A stretch of 61,817 bases of DNA from RYN-133 sp036497285 (GTDB taxonomy: Bacteria; Actinomycetota; Actinomycetes; Mycobacteriales; Jatrophihabitantaceae): positions 1-61,817 of the forward strand of contig DASXJR010000042.1 of assembly GCA_036497285.1 (NCBI GenBank), given 5' to 3'. Below are positions 15,753 through 24,651 of the stretch, one piece after another. Made by a program: the position numbers and the translations under genes. The notes beneath the pieces are model-generated. The model did not search any database. It worked only from the letters and a program-made list of their open reading frames with translations, and was not told the DNA's origin. Position 1 is the stretch's first letter; each line of letters opens with the position of its first letter.

Positions 15753-17021
15753 GTGTTGAACGGCCGGTCATTTCCCGCGGTGCTGTGGCGCCGACGGCTG
15801 ACGGCCCTGCTCGTGCTGGTCGTGGTGGCAGCGGCGACGGTGGCGTGGCTGCTGCTCGCTCCGCGCCGCTACACGGCCACCGCGTCGATCACGGCAACCC
15901 CGCAGGCATCGGTCGGCGCCACGCGCGGCACGACGGAGAACTTGCAGGCGACGGTGGCCGCACTGGCCAACTCGCAACCGGTCGTCGCGGACGCGGTGAA
16001 TGACATCGGTCCGCAGCGCAGCGTCGCCGAACTGCAGTCCGAGACCTGGGCCGAGCAGGTCGGCGGCACCGCGATCATCCGCGTTCACGTCGAGGATCGG
16101 AATCGGAACTACGCCGCGCGGGCCGCGGATGCGATAGCTGCGAAGCTGCCGCAGCACGACCCGACGGGCGGGCAGTTGCTCTACACCGGTCTCGGCAACG
16201 CCGTAGTGCCGTCGTCGTTCACCTCCCCGGAGATCGCGGCTTCGATCGTCGTCGGCGCCGTCGTTGCCGTGCTGGCCGGCTTCCTCGCGGTGCTCGCCCG
16301 CGAGCTGTCGACCGGACGGGTCGAGGACCAGAATCAACTCACGACGCTGACGCAAGCGCCGGTACTGGCATCGGTCGCGCGGCCGCGCAGCCCGGACGAG
16401 GTGCCGGGCAAGTCGACGGCGCCGTCGTTGGCCGCGCAGTTCCGCGCGCTGCGGGTCGCCCTCGAGTTCGCCACCAGTGACGACCCGACCTCGCTTGTGG
16501 TCATGGCACCGGTCGTGCCGGACGATGCCTCGGCGTGGGCGGCCGTCCACCTCGCCGGCGCGCTGGCCCAGGTCGAACACCGAGTACTGATCGTCGACGC
16601 CGACTTCGGTGCAAGGGCCCGCCACCCCGCGCTCACGAGCAAGGGCCCTGGGCTCGCCGACGTCCTGCGCGGCAACGTGGAGTTGCGTGAGGCGATCAGT
16701 GCGACATCGATTCCGGGCGTCAGCGTGCTGCCCGCGGGCAATCTCGACGGTGCCTCACCGGCGAACCTGGTCGAACTGCGCTTCCACCACGCGATCGCGG
16801 CCGTCGACAAGGATGTCGATCTGGTGCTGATCCTCGCCCCGGCGCTGTCGGAGTCGGACGACGCACGGGTGATGGCGGCCGGGAATGCACTGCTGCTGAC
16901 GGTGCCGGCCGGACGGGTACGGGCGCGCATCGTGCGCGAGTTGATCGCGCAATTGCGCCGGATGCGGCTGCGCCTGGTCGGCACCGTCCTCATCGGCGGC
17001 CGCGGCCAAGGCCGGAGATAG
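15753..17021 (+). CDS. Wzz/BY-kinase-like polysaccharide co-polymerase with degenerate ATPase domain
   Basis: A 422-residue membrane protein. TM1 (about 17-36) and TM2 (about 160-181) flank an extracytoplasmic Wzz-type domain (YTATASITATP...), followed by a cytoplasmic domain resembling CapB/Wzc tyrosine kinases (220-420). The Walker A' strand is kept (VLIVDADFG, 278-286), but the P-loop position reads MAPVVPDDASAW (251-262) with no GK(S/T), and there is no C-terminal Tyr cluster. It should therefore not be an active kinase. It stands alone, without glycosyltransferase or flippase genes. GTG start with AGGAAGG upstream. Capsule chain-length control is inferred from the family. Confidence 0.8.
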   Translation: MLNGRSFPAVLWRRRLTALLVLVVVAAATVAWLLLAPRRYTATASITATPQASVGATRGTTENLQATVAALANSQPVVADAVNDIGPQRSVAELQSETWAEQVGGTAIIRVHVEDRNRNYAARAADAIAAKLPQHDPTGGQLLYTGLGNAVVPSSFTSPEIAASIVVGAVVAVLAGFLAVLARELSTGRVEDQNQLTTLTQAPVLASVARPRSPDEVPGKSTAPSLAAQFRALRVALEFATSDDPTSLVVMAPVVPDDASAWAAVHLAGALAQVEHRVLIVDADFGARARHPALTSKGPGLADVLRGNVELREAISATSIPGVSVLPAGNLDGASPANLVELRFHHAIAAVDKDVDLVLILAPALSESDDARVMAAGNALLLTVPAGRVRARIVRELIAQLRRMRLRLVGTVLIGGRGQGRR

Positions 17022-17075
17022 CCGCCCGAATCGGCCCAAATCGCCCCTAGGTCGGCAGCAACATCACGTTTCACG

Positions 17076-17105
17076 TTTACTCCGCGTGAGATGCCGTCCT
17101 ACGAT
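17076..17105 (+). promoter_or_regulatory. Possible promoter upstream of the 105-residue ORF
   Basis: TTTACT (17076-17081), 18-base spacer, TACGAT (17100-17105). Transcription would start near 17112, after the ATG at 17091, which argues for the later start of the next gene. Confidence 0.45.
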
Positions 17106-17168
17106 GTGATCACCACGCAGTCGGGGGACCCACAATGCGGGGCGATCCGAGCGCGAGGAGTGATCCGA

Positions 17169-17486
17169 TTGGCCCAGGCTGGGACGGAGCCGGGCGCCGA
17201 GCAGCTGTCGTCGCTGCTGAGCCAGCTCAACGCATTCACCGCCGGTTCCACTGACGTGCGCCCGCCCTCGCCCGGTGAGGCGATGGCCATCTATTCGGTG
17301 GCCGTGCGTCTGGTTCGGCTGCAGATGACCGTCGGCGAGCCCGAGGAGCTGGACGCCACCGACATCGCGATAACCCGGGACGTGCTGTTGGTGACGCGCC
17401 GACTGTTACGTGCTGCGCTCGCCCGCCTCGAGCGGGTCACTCCGCCGCAGTTGGTCGCGATCGACGGCGGTGGTCTGGACGCCTGA
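17169..17486 (+). CDS. Hypothetical protein (about 105 residues)
   Basis: I do not recognise this protein. It is mostly helical with a Leu/Val/Arg-rich C-terminal half (YSVAVRLVRLQM, VLLVTRRLLRAALARLE) and no clear membrane segment. The TTG at 17169 was chosen because GAGGAG (17155-17160) lies eight bases upstream and a promoter-like sequence ends near 17105. A GTG at 17160 overlaps that site, and the ATG at 17091 would add residues that look non-coding. It follows the Wzz-like gene by about 150 bases. Function unknown. Confidence 0.6.
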   Translation: MAQAGTEPGAEQLSSLLSQLNAFTAGSTDVRPPSPGEAMAIYSVAVRLVRLQMTVGEPEELDATDIAITRDVLLVTRRLLRAALARLERVTPPQLVAIDGGGLDA

Positions 17487-17511
17487 GCACGGCTGAATCC
17501 CATGCCGCGGC

Positions 17512-17673
17512 CTATTTGTCCGCCACCGCGTCAGTGATGCTTCCTGCGTGCTTCGCTCGAGCAAGGATGATCTCGATCGCGGCGAGCCGCGCTTCGCCCT
17601 CGTCGTCGACGTGCCCTTCGCGGAGCAGATGCTGTGCGAGGGCCTCTACGTGGGCCCGATCCAAATCGGCCAT
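17512..17673 (-). CDS. Small hypothetical protein (53 residues)
   Basis: Starts MADLDRAHVEALAQHLLREG and is predicted mostly helical, acidic-basic mixed, without cysteines or membrane segments. The ATG at 17673 has GGAGAG five bases upstream; an extension to 17721 adds residues without support. Third-position GC is typical of genes in the window, which is the main reason for the call. It converges on the preceding hypothetical gene. Function unknown. Confidence 0.5.
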   Translation of the reverse strand: MADLDRAHVEALAQHLLREGHVDDEGEARLAAIEIILARAKHAGSITDAVADK

Positions 17674-17843
17674 GGCACTCTCCAAGATGTCGTGGACATA
17701 CCCGGTGAGTGCCCGGCGCAATCAGGGTAGAAATGGTTTTGCGGGGACTTGCACGGAAGTAAATTCCTCGTAAAAGGGAAGGGGTCCGGCCGGAGCCCTC
17801 GCCCCGCAGCCTCACGGTCGGCACAGCGTCAGGTGGCGCAACC

Positions 17844-18020
17844 ATGGCCTACAACCGGTGCGACGCGAAGTTGTACTACGAATTGCGGTGCGATCTGCCT
17901 CGCGGGCATCGCTCGCCGCATGTTACGAAACGGGACGGGACTCTGATCCATTGGCGGCTGGGCTTGCCCCCGGTCCGCCCGGAGGGCGACGGCGACGGGG
18001 CCGACTCGGCCGCTAGCTGA
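17844..18020 (+). CDS. Cys/His microprotein, copy 1 (58 residues)
   Basis: The ORF begins MAYNRCDAKLYYELRCDLPR and continues GHRSPHVTKRDGTLIHW. Cys6, Cys16, His22 and His26 form a C-x9-C-x5-H-x3-H pattern, followed by RDGxxxxW and an acidic tail. The minus-strand ORF at 35899-36078 has the same order of conserved residues and nearly the same length, so both are probably real paralogues. The Cys/His set could bind zinc. A purine-rich AGGTGG lies 8 bases upstream of the ATG. No neighbour suggests a role. Confidence 0.55.
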   Translation: MAYNRCDAKLYYELRCDLPRGHRSPHVTKRDGTLIHWRLGLPPVRPEGDGDGADSAAS

Positions 18021-18065
18021 GCCCTCGCTCGCAGTTTCGGAGCTCGAAGGCGGTGCCGGGGCCTG

Positions 18066-18545
18066 TCAGGCGGGCGTCACCGTCGGCCGCGCGGCGGAGG
18101 GCTGCTTGGCCTGGCGGCTGTGCCGGTCGAGCATGACGAACAACCCGAGCGCTGCCACGGCTGCCACCGCTTCACCGATCAAGCTCAACACCTTCTCGGT
18201 CGACCAGAACGGGTCGTACATGTCCGGGATCGGGCCGATCTTTCCGACGTCGACGTACTGGTACAGCAGAACAGCGAAAACCCCACCCGTAGCGATCAGG
18301 AATGCCAAGGCCGCGGTGTACCGGCGTGGTCGCAACAAGAGCGCTACCGCGGCAACGATCGCCAGCGCAGCTTCCACGCGGAACAGGTCGCCCTGGCTGA
18401 TCGAACTCGTCTTGACCGGGTCGAAGGTCGGGGCGAGGTGGATGTGGACGTAAGCGTCGACTGCAAGGCCGACGGCGGTGACCGCCGTCAGAACTTCGGC
18501 AATGGTGCGGGCTCGCCGTGTCGCGCCCGCGTAGATCTCGCGCAT
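18066..18545 (-). CDS. Four-helix membrane protein (uncharacterised)
   Basis: A 159-residue protein with four predicted membrane helices (about 15-35, 58-76, 82-100 and 122-142) and an extracytoplasmic loop between helices 3 and 4 (YVDVGKIGPIPDMYDPFW). The charged termini are cytoplasmic. ATG at 18545 with AAAGGCGG upstream. It resembles small actinobacterial membrane proteins of unknown function; I do not recognise a named family. It is divergent from the SIMPL gene. Confidence 0.75.
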   Translation of the reverse strand: MREIYAGATRRARTIAEVLTAVTAVGLAVDAYVHIHLAPTFDPVKTSSISQGDLFRVEAALAIVAAVALLLRPRRYTAALAFLIATGGVFAVLLYQYVDVGKIGPIPDMYDPFWSTEKVLSLIGEAVAAVAALGLFVMLDRHSRQAKQPSAARPTVTPA

Positions 18546-18702
18546 CGTTGACCGCCTTTCGCGCTACGGATATGCGGCTTCAGGGCCTACCACTGACACG
18601 GACGGGCGGGGTCGGCGGTTCAATCCCGACCGGTGACGAAGCCGTGATTGAGCCCGCAGACGAACCCACGGTCGCTTTGCTCCGCGCACCCGTTCGGGGC
18701 CG

Positions 18703-18731
18703 TTGATCGGTAGTCGAACGCTGCGTAGCGT
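18703..18731 (+). promoter_or_regulatory. Promoter of the SIMPL-domain gene
   Basis: TTGATC (18703-18708), 17-base spacer, TAGCGT (18726-18731), 26 bases before the GTG start at 18758 with an AGGGAGGG site between. This is one of the best two-box promoters in the window. Confidence 0.6.
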
Positions 18732-18757
18732 GCGGGGGACACAGGGAGGGTGGCTGC

Positions 18758-19477
18758 GTGGCACAGCAGACGGTGCTTTCGGTGCGGGGTGAAGCGCGGC
18801 GCATGGTCGCGCCGGACTACGCGACCTTCCGCTGCGGCCTGCGCGGTGGGGGTTCGTCCAAATCGGATGCCTTGGAGCTCGTGCGGCAGACGCAAGACGC
18901 GATCGTCGACGCTCTGGCACAGCTCGGCGGAACGGCTCTGACCCCGGAGACCGGGCGGGCCGCATTGACCTGGTCAGTGGGCACCATGAGCACCCACCCC
19001 GTCCGCAAGTTCGACAAGGGAACAGGCCGAAGCACTTTGACCGGACGAGTCCGCGCGAACGCCGCGCTGTTGGTCGTCGCACGCGATCTCGCTCTGATCG
19101 ATTCGGTCGGACAGGCGCTGAAGCAACAAGACCGGCTGCACATTCAATGGATCGGCTGGGGCGTCGACGAGGACAACCCGCAGTGGCGAACGGTGCGCGC
19201 AGACGCGATTGCCGCCGCGATCGCGAAGGGCAGCGACTATGCAGTCGCCCTGGGCGGGTCGGTTCGCAGCGTCGAACACATCGCCGATGTCGGGCTACTC
19301 TCCGGCGATCCGGCCGACCATCGCATGGCCACACGCGACTCCGTGCAGGCCCTTGCGCCGTTCAGCTCCGGCGGGGGCCGTACGCCATCACTCGATCCCG
19401 TTCCCCAGGAGCTACACGCGGTAATCGAGGCTCGGCTGGTGGCGGAGGTTCCGACGCTGACCTCGGACGCCACCTGA
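18758..19477 (+). CDS. SIMPL (DUF541) domain protein
   Basis: A 239-residue protein matching the SIMPL pattern: an N-terminal strand with VRGEARRMVAPDYATF, long helices, and a C-terminal repeat of the fold. Members are related to BP26 and mouse SIMPL and form ring-like oligomers; their bacterial role is unclear. No signal peptide is visible, which is unusual because many homologues are exported. GTG start with GGGAGGG upstream. The gene converges on the SNF2-type helicase (12 bases between stops). Confidence 0.8.
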   Translation: MAQQTVLSVRGEARRMVAPDYATFRCGLRGGGSSKSDALELVRQTQDAIVDALAQLGGTALTPETGRAALTWSVGTMSTHPVRKFDKGTGRSTLTGRVRANAALLVVARDLALIDSVGQALKQQDRLHIQWIGWGVDEDNPQWRTVRADAIAAAIAKGSDYAVALGGSVRSVEHIADVGLLSGDPADHRMATRDSVQALAPFSSGGGRTPSLDPVPQELHAVIEARLVAEVPTLTSDAT

Positions 19478-19489
19478 CACCGGCAACAC

Positions 19490-21649
19490 TCAGCCCCGAT
19501 CGAGAGTCGATTCCCGCTCCTGCGCCGACGCAGACAACGCGTCGGTCAGCAGTGCGACCAGCGCCTCGTGCTGCACGTCGGCCGATGACCAGACCTGATC
19601 GGACGCGCCGTCCAGCGCTCGCGCGGCGAGTCCAGCCTTGCTGTCGATCAACTCGGCGATCCTGCTGTCGATCGTCTGGGCAGCGATGATGCGCCACGCG
19701 GTAACGGGCTCGGTCTGACCGATGCGATGGCTGCGGTCGATGGCCTGGGTCTGCTCCGCGTCCGTCCAGGACAGCTCGGCGAGCACGATGTTGGAGGCGA
19801 CCTGCAGATTGAGACCCACGCCGGCCGCGGTCAGCGAACAGACCGCGATGGCGACGTCCGGATCGTTCACGAAGGCGTCGATGTTCTTCTGCCGCGACGT
19901 CGGTGTCTGGTCACCGCGGATCGACGAGAAGCGCATGCCCTGCTTGGCGAAGACCTCCTCCGCGGCGTCCATGACGTTGACGTGCTTGGCGAAGAACACG
20001 ACTTTCCCCGCGCTGCGCGCGAGCTGTGCGGCGTAGTCGGCGGCGAGGCCGGCCTTCGCCCGGCCGATGCGTCGCATCATGCTGAACACGTTCTCGCCGG
20101 TGTCCGCCGAGTTCGCGTCCTTCAACTCCCACGTGGCCACCTTGCGCACGAGCTCGTGGTCGATGCCGTCGACAGCACTCCCGGACCGACGGCTCGCCAG
20201 GGCAGTCTCATACCGCGACACCAACCGGCGAGCGAGGTCGCGCTCGGCCGCCCGGATCGACCTGCCGATCGTCTCGTCGAGCTCGACGGGCAGGTCGGCG
20301 GTGCGCCGGGCGGGGATGTCGGCGGCCACATCGAGCTTGCGGCGACGGACGATGCCGAGGTCGATCACGCACTTGCGTGCGGCGGAGTAGAACCCCGGAT
20401 CAGCAGGGGTCAGGCCGGTCTCCTCGAGGGACTCCATCAGCTCGGCGCGCGGGTCGCTCTCGTCGATCCAGCCGAGGAACTGCCAGATGGCGAGGAAATC
20501 CTCGATGTCATTGATCAGTGGGGTGCCGGTGAGCGCCATCAGCAAAGGACTCGCGGTGCGCGACCGGACCCGCTTGGAGATGTCGAGAACGTGTCGCGAG
20601 CGTTGGGACGCCTTGTTCTTGATGAAGTGCGCCTCGTCGACGACCATGCCGCGGAAGCCGAAGTCACCGAACCACCCCACGTGGCGGTCGAGCACTTCGT
20701 AGTTGACCACGACGATGTCGGCGAAGCCGTCGACCGTGTCACCGTTGCCGTGAACCACCGTGACCGAGCGGTTCGGCGTCCACAGGCCGACCTCCCGCGC
20801 CCAGTTGGTCTTGACGACGCTCGGCACGACCACCAGCAACGGGTAGGCGTTCGCAGCATCCGCGGCGAGCAGCGCCTGAGCGGTCTTACCCAGACCTGGC
20901 TCGTCGGCGAGCAGGAAGGTCCGGTGGCCGGCCGCGGCAGCGGCGACGACCTGCGCCTGGTGGGGCATCAGCTCCCGGTCTCCCGGCAAGCGCAGTCGGG
21001 CCGGTGCCGGCAGGGCCATGCACGCGGGAGCTCCACTGTCGGCCCGTTCGAACGACCTGAGCAACGGATTGAGCAGCTCCCAACCGGCCAGGCGGCGTGG
21101 ACGGGCCGTGCTCGGCCGGGCGGAGGAGAGGTCGGGGGCGAGGAACGGGTTGGCCAGCTGTCGAGAGACAACCGATTGCGGGACGATCCGACGCTCGGTG
21201 CCGGCTGCACCGGCCGCGGGTTCGGTGGGCACAGTCTCCTCGGCGGGGGGTTCGATCCCGACCGACCTCAGCATGTCCCGCTTGAGCGACTTGGCCGCGT
21301 CAGAGACGACGGCGTCCTCCGCCAGGAGCGCGAGCAGACCGTTATCGCGTACCGCGGTCTTAGCGAGGATCGTCGCGATCCCGTCCAGGCGCTTGAGCTG
21401 CTCGGCCCGGTAGGACTGGCTGTTGGTCTGGTCCTGCCGGATCCGGGCGTGTTCCTCGCGGACAAGCAGTGCGACGACCTGGAACTTCGTCCGCACTGTG
21501 GGCGTGACGCGGCCGCGCTCGACGGCTGCTTCCACTTCACGGACGGCGCGGGCGAGTGCCGAGGGGACGTCATCGGGGGTACGAACGCGTCGCTGACCCC
21601 GCGAAGCGGCCCCGCGAGCATCCATCTGACGCCGAGCTGGTCGAGCCAA
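19490..21649 (-). CDS. SNF2-family DNA translocase/helicase
   Basis: A 719-residue SF2 ATPase. The N-terminal 210 residues are helical and not recognised. The SNF2 core follows: motif I DEPGLGKTAQAL, motif II DEAH (VVDEAHFIKNK), motif III LTGTPLIND, and in the second RecA lobe ASNIVLAELSWTDAEQTQAIDRSHRIGQTEPVT (motifs V-VI, quoted only to place them: AIDRSHRIGQ). The TTG at 21649 was chosen because GGAGGAGGAG lies just upstream; ATG 21625 is the alternative. It could remodel protein-DNA complexes or aid repair. No methylase or nuclease partner is adjacent, so a defence role is not supported. Confidence 0.88.
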   Translation of the reverse strand: MARPARRQMDARGAASRGQRRVRTPDDVPSALARAVREVEAAVERGRVTPTVRTKFQVVALLVREEHARIRQDQTNSQSYRAEQLKRLDGIATILAKTAVRDNGLLALLAEDAVVSDAAKSLKRDMLRSVGIEPPAEETVPTEPAAGAAGTERRIVPQSVVSRQLANPFLAPDLSSARPSTARPRRLAGWELLNPLLRSFERADSGAPACMALPAPARLRLPGDRELMPHQAQVVAAAAAGHRTFLLADEPGLGKTAQALLAADAANAYPLLVVVPSVVKTNWAREVGLWTPNRSVTVVHGNGDTVDGFADIVVVNYEVLDRHVGWFGDFGFRGMVVDEAHFIKNKASQRSRHVLDISKRVRSRTASPLLMALTGTPLINDIEDFLAIWQFLGWIDESDPRAELMESLEETGLTPADPGFYSAARKCVIDLGIVRRRKLDVAADIPARRTADLPVELDETIGRSIRAAERDLARRLVSRYETALASRRSGSAVDGIDHELVRKVATWELKDANSADTGENVFSMMRRIGRAKAGLAADYAAQLARSAGKVVFFAKHVNVMDAAEEVFAKQGMRFSSIRGDQTPTSRQKNIDAFVNDPDVAIAVCSLTAAGVGLNLQVASNIVLAELSWTDAEQTQAIDRSHRIGQTEPVTAWRIIAAQTIDSRIAELIDSKAGLAARALDGASDQVWSSADVQHEALVALLTDALSASAQERESTLDRG

Positions 21650-21911
21650 AGACTCCTCCTCCGAGCACCCGGCACAATTACCGGGCAAAGTTCCGCGCAT
21701 GTACCCCCCGGCGGACGATGCGTGTTCGCCACGGGATGCGCGAGCGCTCCTCCGAGACACCGCCGGACCCACGCGAGATCGACACTGCATGCCGGACGGG
21801 GGGCCGTTTCAGGCGCCCAGAGCCGCCAGTCGATGCGCACGGCGACGACCGCACGAGGCAGGACGTCGCAACCGGGATATGTGGCGCCGTTCGGAGCGCT
21901 ACACATCCATG

Positions 21912-24434
21912 TTAGCGCGGTCGATCCACACCGAGCGGGCCGACCGCAGTCACCACGACGACGGGTTCGCCGGCCCCGTCACTTGCGGCGAGGTCGATGC
22001 TCGCGCGGATGCCCCAGTCGTGGTCACCCTCGGGGTCGTCGAACACCTGCCGGACCAACCACTGGGTCGGTGCGCGCTCGACGTGTAGCAGGGCCGGGTT
22101 GCGCGCGTCGGCGTCGATGGGCAACCGGTCGTACTCGGCGTAGTAGCCCTCGATCGCTTCGCGCCACCGGTCCGAGGTCCAGCCCGCGGCCGCGTCGAGG
22201 TCGCCTAGTTCGTCGTAGCGACCCAGGGCCGCGAGTTCCACCCGCCGGAACATGGCGTTGCGGACGAGGACCGTGAAGGCACGGACGTTCTCGGTCAGCG
22301 ACACCGGCACGGTGACCTCGACCGCGGCGTCGGGCGAGACGTCGGTCGTGAGCCGTTCCCACTCGTCCAGCAGGCTCGAGTCGACCTGGCGCACAAGCGC
22401 GCCGAGCCACTCGGTGATGTCGTCAAGTGCCTCGGTGCGCGCGGTGTCGGGCACGGAGGCGCGCAGCGTGCGGTACGCGTCGGACAGGTAGCGCAGCACC
22501 AGTCCCTCGCTGCGCGCCAGACGGTAGTACGACACGTACTCGGTGAAGGTCATCGCACGCTCCCACATGTCGCGGACGACCGACTTGGGGGCGAGCTGGT
22601 CCTCCGACAGCCACGGATGGCTCTGCCGGTAGATCGCGAACGCCGCACCGAGCAGGTCGGCCAATGGTCGCGGATAGGTGACATCGTCGAGCAACTCGAT
22701 CCGCTCGTCGTAGTCGATGCCATCAGCCTTCATCGCAGCGACGGCCTCGCCCCGGGCTTGGGACAGCTGCGCGCGCAGGATCTGTCGCGGGTCGTCCAGC
22801 GTTGCCTCGAAGACCGACACGGCGTCGAGAGCGTAGGAGTCCGACTGGCGATCGAGCAGGTCGAGCGCGGCGAGCGCGAATGTCGAGAGCGGCTGATTCA
22901 GCGCGAAGTTCAACGGCAGGTCGGCGGTGAGCCGAACCGTGCGTCCGGTCGCGTCGGGAACATCGAGCCGCTCGATCACGCCTGCGGCGAGCAGGGCGCG
23001 GTAAGCGCGCATCGCCGCGCGAACCTGCGTGCGCTTGGCCGCGAACGTGCTGTGGTTGGTGCGGATCAGATTCTGCATCGCCACGAACGCATCACCAGGA
23101 CGGGCGATCACGTTGAGCACCATCGCCGGCGTCACCGCGAACTGGGGCACGAGGGCTTCGGGCGCCGCGTTCTGCAACCGCTCCTGCGTGTTCCTGCCCC
23201 ATGACACGAAGCCGTCCGGCGGCTTCTTGCGGACGATGCGGCGCTTCTTCTTCTCGTCGTCGCCGGCGCGGGCGAGCAAGCGGGCGTTCTCGACCTCGTG
23301 GTCGGGCGCCTGCACGACAACCGTCCCGGCCGTGTCGAAGCCGGCTCGACCGGCCCGACCGGCGATCTGGTGGAACTCGCGTGCCTGCAGTTGCCGCTGC
23401 CGCACGCCGTCGTACTTGCTCAGCGCCGCGAACACCACCGTGCGGATCGGGACGTTGATGCCGACGCCGAGGGTGTCGGTGCCGCAGATGACCTTCAACA
23501 GTCCGGCCTGCGCGAGCTGTTCGACGAGCCGCCGATACTTCGGCAGCATGCCGGCGTGGTGCACGCCGATGCCGTGACGCACCAGCCGGGACAACACCTT
23601 GCCGAAACCGGCGGTGAACCGGAACGCGCCGATCGTTTCGGCGATGATGTCGCGCTCGGCGCGCGATGCAACGTTGATGCTGGTCAGCGACTGCGCGTGC
23701 TCGAGCGCCGCGGCCTGGGTGAAGTGGACGACGTAGATCGGCGCTTGGCCGCCCGCGAGCAGGTCGGTGATCGTCTCGTGCAGCGGAGTGACCGCGTAGT
23801 AGTGGTGCAGCGGCACCGGGCGCTCGGCGCCGGCCACGGTGACCGTCGGCCGGTCGGTGCGGCTGGTGAGGTCGTCGGCGAGTTCGCGGGTATCGCCGAG
23901 CGTCGCGGACATCAGCAGGAACTGCGCACGCCTCAGTTCGAGCAGCGGCACCTGCCAGGCCCAGCCACGGTCGGGATCGGCGTAGAAGTGGAACTCGTCC
24001 ATGATCACGACGCCGAGGTCGCTCGCGGCACCGGTGCGCAGCGCGATGTTCGCGAGGATCTCCGCGGTGCAGCAGAGGATCGGTGCGTCGCCGTTCACCG
24101 ACGCGTCACCGGTGACCATGCCGACGTTGTCCGAGCCGAAGATGTCGCACAGGGCGAAGAATTTCTCGCTGACCAGTGCCTTGATCGGCGCCGTGTAGAC
24201 CGACCGGACACCGGCCGCCATCGCGAAATAGTGCGCCGCGACCGCGACGAGCGACTTGCCGGAGCCGGTCGGCGTGGCCAGGACGACGTTCGTGCCGGTG
24301 ACCAGCTCGAGGATCGCCTCGTCCTGCGCGGGGTACAGCGTGATCCCCTGCTCGTCGACCCAGGCCGAGAACGCCGAGTACAGGTCATCGGCATCGGTCG
24401 ACGAGCCTGCCGGTCCGTTCGCGAGAGTGGTCAT
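21912..24434 (-). CDS. DEAD/DEAH-box helicase with DUF3516-type C-terminus
   Basis: An 840-residue SF2 helicase of the Ski2/Mtr4-like group found in actinobacteria. Motif I is ATPTGSGKS, motif II is MDEFH (a DExH variant), motif III is LMSATLGD, and motif VI is HQIAGRAGRAGFD. A Lys/Arg-rich insertion (DDEKKKRRIVRKKPPDG) and a long C-terminal domain (about 480-840) ending in GEPVVVVTAVGPL match the DUF3516 arrangement. RNA processing or turnover is the likely role. ATG at 24434; GTG at 24437 is possible. It lies upstream of the SNF2 gene on the same strand, 262 bases apart. Confidence 0.88.
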   Translation of the reverse strand: MTTLANGPAGSSTDADDLYSAFSAWVDEQGITLYPAQDEAILELVTGTNVVLATPTGSGKSLVAVAAHYFAMAAGVRSVYTAPIKALVSEKFFALCDIFGSDNVGMVTGDASVNGDAPILCCTAEILANIALRTGAASDLGVVIMDEFHFYADPDRGWAWQVPLLELRRAQFLLMSATLGDTRELADDLTSRTDRPTVTVAGAERPVPLHHYYAVTPLHETITDLLAGGQAPIYVVHFTQAAALEHAQSLTSINVASRAERDIIAETIGAFRFTAGFGKVLSRLVRHGIGVHHAGMLPKYRRLVEQLAQAGLLKVICGTDTLGVGINVPIRTVVFAALSKYDGVRQRQLQAREFHQIAGRAGRAGFDTAGTVVVQAPDHEVENARLLARAGDDEKKKRRIVRKKPPDGFVSWGRNTQERLQNAAPEALVPQFAVTPAMVLNVIARPGDAFVAMQNLIRTNHSTFAAKRTQVRAAMRAYRALLAAGVIERLDVPDATGRTVRLTADLPLNFALNQPLSTFALAALDLLDRQSDSYALDAVSVFEATLDDPRQILRAQLSQARGEAVAAMKADGIDYDERIELLDDVTYPRPLADLLGAAFAIYRQSHPWLSEDQLAPKSVVRDMWERAMTFTEYVSYYRLARSEGLVLRYLSDAYRTLRASVPDTARTEALDDITEWLGALVRQVDSSLLDEWERLTTDVSPDAAVEVTVPVSLTENVRAFTVLVRNAMFRRVELAALGRYDELGDLDAAAGWTSDRWREAIEGYYAEYDRLPIDADARNPALLHVERAPTQWLVRQVFDDPEGDHDWGIRASIDLAASDGAGEPVVVVTAVGPLGVDRPR

Positions 24435-24651
24435 CACCAACCACTTTGCCGTACACCCCCTCGGGGACGGCCCAGGACGACAAGGATTGATCGATCCGGG
24501 CCAAGAGACCCTATGACCACCGACAGCGATCGATGTCTCCTTCTCGATACGACGTGTCAGGCCGATGGGGCCCGGGGGGGACCACATGGACGTTCGTATT
24601 GCTCGACCTCGACGACCCAACACCTGGACGTCGTATGGCAAGCTGCGACGG

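Noticed and set aside
19490..24434. Helicase pair as a defence system (DISARM- or Zorya-like)
   Set aside because: No methylase, nuclease or other required partner is adjacent, and the DUF3516 helicase is a common housekeeping-type actinobacterial gene.
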